Shown: in pieces, positions 1 through 10,600 of the stretch
Layout of the letters: each line of letters opens with the position of its first letter
Position numbering within the stretch: the stretch's first letter is position 1
Source: Hirundichthys speculiger
Lineage: Eukaryota > Chordata > Actinopteri > Beloniformes > Exocoetidae
Assembly (NCBI GenBank): GCA_018398805.1
Contig: JAGFBZ010002545.1
Coordinates: forward strand, 277,831-341,830
Direction of reading: 5' to 3'
Length of the DNA stretch: 64,000 nt
Position numbers and translations under genes: made by a program
The notes under the pieces: generated by a model
Told to the model about the DNA's origin: nothing
What the model saw: the letters and a program-made list of their open reading frames with translations, nothing else
Database searches by the model: none

Positions 1-1236
1 GAGCATAAAACGGTCAAATAAATACGACCTGATCACAGCGGCGACCTCAGACCAGCGACTACGTCACTGCTTTTCACCGCCGCGTTGTTAGCGATACATA
101 GTTAACGCAATAATAACGCGTTAACTCATTAATTTATTAACGGCGACATTTATTTTATCGCGCGTTAACGCATGTTGCTCACATGCTTTTGTTTTGAAAA
201 GTCTGTTTCTGGCTGCTGCCGGAACCGGAAAACAGTAAACATGCAGAAAAGGTAAAACAGACATGGAGAACGGTAAAAATTTGTGAACTTTACAGTTCAG
301 GTAGCAACTCAGGTAGAAATATTAACAATTCCGTCTAAAACAAAAATAAAATTCTGGACTGCAACCAAACGTTTGTGGTCATTCCTCCATGTTCCATCAG
401 ATCTGCTCCATGTGTTCACTGTCCTGCTGTTCTCTAGCTGGTTACTGCAGTGCGGCTCCATCTAGTGGCTCAGATGTGTAATGACAACAGAAAGTCCAGT
501 CCTCCATTATAAAACTAATTCAGTTCTGTGGCCCGTTTTTTAATTTAGTATTTTTCAGTCAAGTCTAAAATTGAAATATAAAAAAATAGGCTTTTTTTTT
601 CTTTCATTTTATTGTGTTAGATTAAAAAAACTAAAAACATAATAAAATGTCACTTTTTAATTTTTTTTTTAAATTTTTGATTGACAATTGAAAATGGAAA
701 GAATAAATGATACACAGATTGATAAAGTTACTGAACTTTAACGTGGACATTTTCATTTTAAAGTTCTCCCAGACGGAGGATTCAACAGAAACAAGGTTAT
801 TTGTAACAACTGACAAGTTGAACTCCCCGTTAAAAGTTTCTGTTGTTACCTCAGAAATTAATGTTTTAATGTTCTGATTGTGCTGAGACACAATCATTTT
901 GTTGGATTTTTTTTTTTTTTTTTTTTTTTTTTTCATAAAAACAGGATGACATTAATGCCCTGGCAGTGGCAATAAGCTTTATTTTATTTTACATTTTTTA
1001 AGATTAGATTTACACTAAATATGTGTTACTGACAAGTGCTGATGTTAAAAGTGTTTGAACAACAAATGTTATGACACTTTAGTTCATATGGCAGCAGAAC
1101 ATTTAAATAAAAGTGACCTTTACACTACTTTTGAATTCATTATTTGATTTTCCGTATACGATGTGATTAATCGCGATTATTCAGGGAAATCATGCGATTA
1201 ATCGCGATTAAAAATTTTAATCCTTGCCCAGCGCTA
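1..1236 (+). mobile_element. Non-autonomous DNA transposon copy 1 (left end degraded)
   Basis: This sequence is repeated almost intact at 54305-55452. Both copies share the GTTAACGCG-rich left part, the ATGTTGCTCACATGCTTTTG stretch, the CCATCTAGTGGCTCAGATGT stretch, and a right end rich in ATTAATCGCGATTAA followed by TTGCCCAGC. The left terminal repeat seen in the other copy (GGGCTGGGCAAG) is missing here; bases 1-100 differ. No long reading frame is present. Class is inferred from the terminal GCTGGGCAA/TTGCCCAGC inverted repeats, which resemble hAT-type MITEs. Confidence 0.7.
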
Positions 1237-1531
1237 ATCGATACAAATGAAGCCAAAACAAATAAAAACCATCATGTGGGAAATCCCAAGTTCCTACTAA
1301 CTAACTACTTGCTGGTCATTCAGGAAAGACATCAGCGGTCGTGTTAAAGAAACCTGGAAGGACTTTTAAAAGACGACATGTTGTTCATCATCTGAGGTCG
1401 TATTTTCCTGCTAAAACAAGATCCGCTGTGATCAGACGCTTTTATTTAAATTATTTCTACAAATGAGGACTACTGAGTTCTGCTAATCAGCATCAGAAAA
1501 CACACATCACTTTGAGAAAGCAGAGACTCAC

Positions 1532-1621
1532 TGCTGTCCGTCCTCCGGAGGAGTCCAGGACTGGTCCAGGAGGTGGAATAGGGAGTCGAAGTAGGAGGGG
1601 TAGAACTGCCAGTCGTCCGGA
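1532..1621 (-). CDS. naa25: NAA25 coding exon 9 (last one in the window)
   Basis: Encodes (N)PDDWQFYPSYFDSLFHLLD then QSWTPPEDGQ. The acceptor is GTTTGCAG|T and the donor CA|GTGAGT. The DDWQFY..YFDS core matches the family directly after LLLKN. No further exon is visible between 1 and 1531. Confidence 0.93.
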
Positions 1622-4600
1622 CTGCAAACACAAACACAGACCGTTACCGTCTCCTGGACGAGCGCTGGACCGCCGGGTCACCGATTAGTCCCGTTAACGT
1701 GGAACCTTCAGCCCACGAGGTTCTGCAGAACCCTCCATGGACCCGGCGGGACCGCGGCGGCGTCGACTCGCCTGCATCCGACGGGTCACATTTTACCGGG
1801 CTCACGGAGAATCAAAGGAACCTCCGGAGGACGAGACACCTGGACATCCAGGAGGCTTCAACGAGGCCTCCTGAGACACTGATGGACCCATCGTTCTGGT
1901 TCTGATCCAGATCTGACCGTCTCCAGGCTCAACAACAACAACAGAGTCTCCTGAAGGTCGTCTCCCCCAGGAGGAGAATCTGAGTCATGTTTCTGAGAGC
2001 AGGAAAACAAAAAAACCTCATCCCTGTTAATGGTCCGTGACGAAGCACGGCGGTGGAGGCATCATGCTTTGCTTTCCTCTCCTGGAACTGGAGGTTTGAG
2101 GAACACGGATGGAATCATCCGGAGCTCCAAATGAAAGTCAAACCCTCCAGGAGTCTGTTCGAAAGCTGAAGATGAAGAGGAATTTGGACCTTCAGCGTCT
2201 CCAACGACCCCAAACATACTAGTTGTGTGAAGAAAAAAATCGATTTGGCAATATATCGCGCCCAATATAATATCAATTTTTCAGCTACTAATATCGATTT
2301 TTTTAGGAAAATTAATGTATTAGATGCATTGTAAATACTTAAATGTGCAAAAACACTAATAATAAACAATAAATAGGTTGTTATGAATCAAATAGTTTTG
2401 ACTCAATTTGTCCTCTGAATGATCAATATCATCTGATGAACAAATACAGCAACTTGATTTTTCATCCCTACTTTTAATTTTGACATTAACTGGGTAGAAT
2501 ATCGCAATATATCGTGATAATATCATATCGTGACCCAAGTATCATGATACATATCGTATTGTGAGGTTACAACATAACAATCGCTTCCATGGAGTTTTGA
2601 AATCACGCTAATGTGAGCTAACAGAAGCTAATGCTAACGCTCCTCCCCCTCATTCCTCTCATCTAAAGTTTTCATGACATTAAAAAATAAAAAAACTGAA
2701 CCTCATTTACTTTAATTAAAGGTATTAATTTAAATGGAACCACAAGTCAAAATCCTTTAAATGTCAATCTTTTTCAGTTAGTAATTCTGATGCATGTATT
2801 TCCATCAGTTCAAGGAGCCTTTATTTTTATATCAGGTATTATTGAATTTCCCTTTATGGGATAAATAAAGTATTTTTTTTTTCATTTCATTTCATTTCAT
2901 TTTCATTATATGTGTGTGTTATCGGTATCGGCCTTTAGGAGCTGAAAGTTAGCGGTTATTGTATCGGTAAAAACAAAAAAAAAAACAAAAAAAAAACAAC
3001 AGTTATCGTGCATCCCTAGGTAGAATATCGCAATATATTGTGATATTACGATAATATCGTATCGTGAGACATATCGTCTTGCGAGGTCCTTGCCAATACT
3101 CACCCCTAAAACATACGTTAAAAAACAAAAAAAATAATCAAGAAAACAATGACTTCATCTGAAGAAAACTAGCGTTCCGGAGCCCTAAAATTAAGCGGAT
3201 CAGCCAGAGAGGTCGGGTTAGGGTTAGGGTTAGGACAGACGAGGGGGAGGAGTCACGTCTGCACTCACTTCTTCAGCAGCAGCTTGTGGGCCAGAGCGTT
3301 GCACTCGGGCCAGCGCTGCAGCCGCCGGTACAGCATCATGCACTTGCTCTCTCTGCTCTGCAGCTCGCTGGTCAGCTTCTCTGTGGAGGAGACGGGACGG
3401 TTTAACTGACGCTGAGACGGGACACCTGGACGTAGACACGGCTGTTGGACACGAGCGGAGGAGGACACGTGCGTCCACGTACCCCCCAGCGGACCCCGGA
3501 TCACGTCCAGAGCTTCCACACACTTCCCCAGACGCTCCAGGATCATGAAGTACAGCTGCACCTGCAGTCGGGAGACAGAACGGCTGAGACGACCGCGTGA
3601 CCTTCAAATGATCACTTCACTGCAGTTTTAAAGAAGGATTTGATCCCAGTTAGAACCAAAGGTCCAGTCACATGGATGGTTCTGGTCTCTTTTGAAAGGT
3701 AACACTCTGAAGTTTTTCCCCCCGACTGTCAGAATCACTGTCAGTGCTACTAGTGTTGAGTAATATAAGTTTGAACACACTGACATAGAAGTTTTTTATT
3801 TCCGCCTGAATTTTTTTTGTAAACAGATGAGTGCAGCTGTGAATGGGACCACAGCATGAAGCCTTACCTAGCGCAAGTTCAAACTTGATAACAATACCAC
3901 AAAAAATGAGTATTTTACACACGTTTGCGGAAGAGTATGTCTAAGCGTTTCCAAAAATGTCCATTTGGAGACTCCAAAAGGACACCTGGGTAACCATGGA
4001 CGCATATCGAGGATAAAAGTCATAACTGCCTTTTACAACACAGCAAACTATTCACATATTTACACACATTTACAATTATAACCAATTACAGGTTATTTGC
4101 AGCATTTTTTTTATATAAACATAATTTCATAAATGACACACTGGGCTGAGTTACGCAGGTACTTCCTGGTTGTGTCTTTGTCTCCGCCCCCTGAAGCGAC
4201 GCATCGCTGTGTTCAGAGTTTCATTGGCTATTCAATGACGCCAGTCATCAGCACGACTGGTTCTGACTGGCTCAGTTTTTACACGACAAAATGGGGGCGT
4301 GGCTTCCTGTCAACGCTGGACCCTCATTGGCTGTTGTCGGCTGTGGACAGGACAGGACAGGGACGCTGCTATATGGACGTATGAGGTGTCAATCTAAAGG
4401 TCAGCTGACCGCCTCCGTTTTAAAACCAAAGACACACATTATCGAACACAGAAAAACGCAATTTACACCCGAAGGTACGAAACACCGACCACCAATTTCA
4501 AACGATGCAGCGGCTGTTTGTGGATATTTTCTGGTATAATAATGAATTTTGGACTAAATACTTTACTGGATTGGATCGACTGGACCTTTGTGAATGTTAA

Positions 4601-7600
4601 CCAGAACCATTTTTGTGGGAATATTTTTGATCTTAGGAGTTTTATAAGGTGAGTTGTGTCGATTTCGTAACTGTTTCTTAGTTTGTTTGTGTTGTGACAC
4701 AGGTGTTGATTGTACCTGCTGTTATGATTTTACCCTGAAATGGTTTGCATCGACTGAATCACAAGAATCGTAGCTTTCCAAAGACATGTCACATGACTAC
4801 CTCACGTAACATATGAGCTGTACTAGTTCTGGAAAATTCTGGACCGGCGGCCCGCGGGCCGGAGGTCGCCTCCTCACCTCTGCTTCTGCCTCGATCTTCT
4901 CCTCCTTCACCATCTTCTCCACCATCCGCTCAGCCAGCGGCAGGAACATCGTTTGGGCCAGTTTTTCATCCTGCGCCGAGATCGCCTTGGAAACGAAATA
5001 AACACGTCAATCATCCGACTCCCGGGGTGGGAGGGGCGTGGCTGGAGGGGGGCGTCGGCCGGTACCTGCATCACCAGACTCATGACGGACCAGAAGTAGT
5101 ACGGGTTCTTGGGGACGATCTTGTACAGGGCCATCCCCGCCTGTGGAGGACGGAGACACGGAGACGGAGACGTCAGGCTCCGCTAAAGCTACAGTTAGCC
5201 ATGTGTGTCTGCGCTAGCTAGCAGCGCCCCCACCTGCTGCATCTTCTTGTACTCGCCCACCCGGGCGTAGGCCATGAACAGGTGGGAGTGGTACTCCTCG
5301 CTCAGGGGCACCTTCTTCACCGCCGCCTCGTACAGCTTGGTGACCAACTCGGCTGCGGAGAGGAGGGGCAACGTTTTAACGGGCGCTCGCCCCAGCACCG
5401 ACGTGCAGGTGCAGGTGCAGGTGCAGGTGCAGGTGCAGGTGCAGGTGCAGGTGTACTCACGGCGATGCATCTCTCTGTACAGGATGGTCAGAGCCTGGAG
5501 GGAGTTGTCGTCGGTGGGCTCCAGAGTGGCCACCTCCTGGGCCAGACCGAAGGCTTCGTCCTGCTTCCCCGTCCTCTGGAGACCGATGGCCTTCAAGACC
5601 TGGAGGGGGGAGGAGACGAGGAGTCAGAGGAGGAGACGAGGAGTCAGAGGAGGAGACGAGGAGTCAGAGGAGGAGACGTGGAGTTACAGAAGGAGACGAG
5701 GAGTTACAGAAGGAGACGAGGAGTTACAGACGGAGACGAGGAGTTACAGACGGAGACGAGGAGTTACAGACTGAGATGAGGAGTTACAGAAGGAGACGAG
5801 GAGTTACAGAAGGAGACGAGGAGTTACAGACGGAGACAAGGAGTTAGAGACAGAGACAAGGAGTTAGAGAGACGAGGAATTACAGAGACGAGGAGACAGA
5901 GGAGTTACGAGAGAGAGACAGACGAGGAGTTACGAGGAGTTACAGACAGAGACGAGGAGTCAGAGACGGAGACGAGGAATTACAGAAGGAGACGAGGAGT
6001 TACAGACGGAGACGAAGAGTTAGAGGAGGAGACGAGGAGTCAGAGGAGGAGACGAGGAGTCAGAGGAGGAGACGAGGAGTCATAGGAGGAGACGAGGAGT
6101 TACAGGCAGAGACGAGGAGTTAGAGACAGAGACGAGGAATTACAGAAGGAGACGAGGAGTTAGAGGCGGAGATGCGGAGTTACAGACGGAGACGAGGAGT
6201 TACAGACGGAGACGAGGAGTTACAGACGAGAGACGAGGAGTTACAGACGGAGACGAGGAGTTACAGACCGAGACGAGGAGTTACAGACGGAGACGAGGAG
6301 TTCAGAGACGGAGACGAGGAGTCAGAGACGAGACGGAGTTACAGACGGAGACGAGGAGTTTACAGAGAGACGGGAGACGAGGAGACAGGAGTCAGAGACG
6401 GAGACGAGGAGTTACAGACTGAGACGAGGAGTTACAGAAGGAGACGAGGAGTTACAGAAGGAGACGAGGAGTTACAGACAGAGACGAGGAGTTACAGACG
6501 AAGACGAGGAGTTACAGACCGAGACGAGGAGTTAGAGAAGGAGACGAGGAGTTACAGACAGAGACGAGGAGTTACAGACGGAGACGAGGAGTTACAGACC
6601 GAGACGAGGAGTTACAGAAGGAGACGAGGAGTTACAGACCGAGACGAGGAGTTACAGACGAAGACGAGGCATTACAGACCGAGACGAGGAGTTAGAGAAG
6701 GAGACGAGGAGTTACAGACAGAGACGAGGAGTTACAGACCGAGACGAGGAGTTACAGAAGGAGACGAGGAGTTACAGAAGGAGACGAGGAGTTACAGAAG
6801 GAGACGAGAGTTACAGAAGGAGACGAGGAGTTACAGACAGAGACGAGGAGTTACAGACCGAGACGAGGAGTTACAGACGAAGATGAGGCGTTACAGACCG
6901 AGACGAGGAGTTACAGACCGAGACGAGGAGTTACAGAAGGAGACAAGGAGTTACAGAAGGAGACGAGGAGTTACAGACGGAGACGAGGAGTCAGAGACGA
7001 AGACGAGGCGTTACAGACCAAGACGAGGAGTTACAGACCGAGACGAGAAGTTACAGACGGAGACGAGGAGTTACCGAAGGAGACGAGGAGTTACAGACCG
7101 AGACGAGGAGTTACAGAAGGAGACGAGGAGTTACAGACGGAGACGAGGAGTTACAGACGGAGACGAGGAGTTACAGAAGGAGACGAGGAGTTACAGAAGG
7201 AGACGAGGAGTTACAGACGGAGACGAGGAGTTACAGAAGGAGACGAGGAGTTACAGACGGAGACGAGGAGTTACCGAAGGAGACGAGGAGTTACAGACCG
7301 AGACGAGGAGTTACAGAAGGAGACGAGGAGTTACAGATGGAGACGAGGAGTTACAGACCGAGACGAGGAGTTACAGAAGGAGACGAGGAGTTACAGAAGG
7401 AGACGAGGAGTTACAGACGGAGACGAGGAGTTACAGACCGAGACGAGGAGTTACAGACCGAGACGAGGAGTTACAGAAGGAGACGAGGAGTTACAGAAGG
7501 AGACGAGGCGTTACAGACGGAGACGAGGCGTTACAGACGGGGACCAGGAGTTACAGAAGGAGACGAGGAGTTACAGACGGAGACGAGGAGTTACAGACGG

Positions 7601-10600
7601 AGACGAGGAGTTACAGAAGGAGACGAGGCGTTAGAGACCGAGACGAGGAGTTAGAGACGGACACGATGAGTTACAGACGGAGACGAGGAGTTACAGAAGG
7701 AGACGAGGCGTTACAGACGGAGACGAGGAGTTACAGAAGGAGACGAGGAGTTACAGACGGAGACGAGGAGTTACAGAAGGAGACGAGGCGTTACAGACGG
7801 AGACGAGGAGTTACAGAAGGAGACGAGGCGTTACAGACGGAGACGAGGAGTTACAGACCGAGACGAGGAGTTACAGACGGAGACGAGGAGTTACAGATGG
7901 AGACGAGGAATTACAGAAGGAGACGAGGAGTTACAGATGGAGACGAGGAGTTAGAGACGGAGACGAGGAGTTACAGAAGGAGACGAGGCGTTACAGAAGG
8001 AGACGAGGCGTTACAGACGGAGACGAGGCGTTACAGACGGGGACGAGAGTTACAGAAGGGAGACGAGGAGTTACAGACGGAGACGAGGAGTTACGGAGAC
8101 GGAGACGAGGAGTTACAGAAGGAGACGAGGAGTTACAGAAGGAGACGAGGAGTTACAGAAGGAGACGAGGAGTTACAGAAGGAGGATCCAACGTTTCTAC
8201 TTGAAGCTTTAAGTTCCCACCGGATCAAACATAAGCTCTGCCCACCTGTGGAGTTCAAACCGGTAACCAGATGTTCACTAAACCGCTGGAATCAGCCGCG
8301 ACTGATCTTTATCTACCCTGGTTCGTTTGGCGACGGGATAATTGATCAGAACCGACGCCCAACCACTACGACGCCTCGGGTTTGTGTTCCCGTAACGGCC
8401 GGATGAGTTGGGAAGGTTGAATCGGGAAGCAGCGCTGCCCCCTGCTGGACGCTGCAGGTCACTGCAGCTAGCGGACGCTAACGTGAGGAGCATCAACATC
8501 TGCAGAGGACAAAACCGCTGAGCTTCAGTAACATCTGGCAGCAGCTGACATGAATAAAAGATGGACGCCACATCATCTGGAGACGCCCTGACAACCGTCC
8601 AGCCTGACGCCTCTACGACCATCGCTTATGTGGAAACAGTTAGGGGTACTTAGCCCCGCCCCCCGTTCACTTACGAAAAAGAAAAGCTCCATGTTGTTGT
8701 CAACAGATGTGCAGATTTCTTTTTTTTTTTCTGCCTTTTTACGACTGCTGCTCATGTCTTTCCCTTTTGGCGTTGTGTTGACGCACGTCTGAACGTCCCG
8801 AACCGGCGAACTGCTAAAGCACCTGCTTTTACAGATGCCTGCGCACCTGCACACCTGCACACCTGCAGGCGGTCGGTTCATGAACTTTAACTGGAACATC
8901 GCTCTAGAACAACGCGACCATCGTGCACCGGCTCCAGAAACGAGTCTGAGGGGGCGGAGCCCGACCCCGACCCCACCCCCGCTGTGAGGTCACCCACCTT
9001 GGCACAGTGCAGGTCCTTGTGTTTCTTCAGCAGTTTATCTGCCTGCTGTATCGCCATTTTATTGTTGCCATTATCGAGGTAATCTGTGGGAAAGGAGAAG
9101 AAGAAGAAAGAGAGGTTTTAATTGTGACTCAGAAGACGGAAACAGACGCCGCCGTCGTCATAACGACTCGGCGGCGGCTAAAGCTCTGACCTGACAAAGG
9201 ACGCGGCCGACTGGAAAACAGCAAATCTTAGCAACTGTGAAGGTGCGTCTGAATAAAACAGGCATCAAAATGGCAGCAACACGGGAGCAGCAGCTCCTGG
9301 ATCCCATGTTAGCATTAGCTTGCGTTAGCGCGATTTCAAAATTCCATGAAAGCGATTGTTACGTTGTAGGTGGCTGATCAGGTTTTAAGTATCAAAGCTT
9401 GTGCTTCCCTTCTCGTAGAATTCGCTAACGCACGTTAGCATTAGCTCGCGTTAGCGCGATTTAAAAACTCCATGGAAACGATTGTTATGTTGTAGGTGGC
9501 TGATCAGGTTTGACATAATAAAGCTTGTGCTTCCCTCCTCGTAGAATTCGCTAACGCACGTTAGCATTAGCTCACGTTAGCGCGATTTCAAAACTCCATG
9601 GAAGCGATTGTTATGTTGTAGGTGGCTGATCAGGTTTTGACGTATTAAAGCTTGTGCTTCCCTCCTTGTAGAATTCGCTAACGTACGTTAGCATTAGCTC
9701 GCGTTAGCGCGATTTCAAAACTCCATGGGAGCGATTGTCATGTTGTAGGTGGCTGATCAGGTTTTAAGTATTAAAGCTTGTGCTTCCCTTCTCGTAGAAT
9801 TTGCTAACGTACGTTAGCATTAGCTAGCGTTAGCACGATTTCAAAACTCCATGGAAGTGATTGTTATGTTGTAGGTGGCTGATCAGGTTTTACGTATTAA
9901 AGCTTGTTCTTCCCTCCTCGTAGAATTCACTAAAACACGTTAGCATTAGCTCGCGTTAGCGCGATTTCAAAACTCCATGGAAGCGATTGTTATGTTGTAG
10001 GTGGCTGATCAAGTTTTAAGTATTAAAGCTTGTGCTTCCCTCCTCATAGAATTCGCTAACGTACGTTAGCATTAGCTCGTGTACGTTAGCATTAGCTCGC
10101 GTAAGCGCGATTTCAAAACTCCATGGAAGTGATTGTTATGTTGTAGGTGGCTGATCAGGTTTTACGTATTAAAGCTTGTGCTTCCCTCCTCGTAGAATTC
10201 ACTCGGAGGATTCGTCACAAATAACCACCAAACTATCTTCTTCTGAAACTTTAACCAAGTTCCACGCCGCCATGTTTGTTGTGATCAGCGCTGTGCTGCA
10301 GGCTGCATTCAAGGTGTAACGTAAATTCCCACGCTCCCTCGTTTGCTAGTCGTTCTTTCAGCCTTTTCTATTTTTTTCTTTTTTATGTGTAACATTAGGG
10401 AAAATACTGTGAATATCAATTAAAGTCATCAACTACTAAAATTATGACGAGTTAACGAGTTGTTTTCTGGCATGAGGGGGTATTCTTGATTTTCCTGATT
10501 GAGTAATCGTTTTTCTGATTATGCCGACGTCACTTGAACATAACATTCACTGCTGGTCATTCAAGGCTCAGAGGGAGCGAGGCACTGCCGTGTTGATAAA

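Noticed and set aside
3215..3234. Ancient telomere fusion point
   Set aside because: Only three GGGTTA units and no inverted head-to-head arrangement; listed simply as a short repeat.
4133..4539. Two overlapping ~82-codon plus-strand frames in NAA25 intron 6
   Set aside because: No homology recognised. The promoter-like boxes nearby are noted, but evidence for a gene is lacking.
6172..8406. 744-codon plus-strand open frame, YRRRRGVT repeats
   Set aside because: It is the translation of a 20-bp minisatellite within NAA25 intron 2; no homology, and the tail is random sequence.
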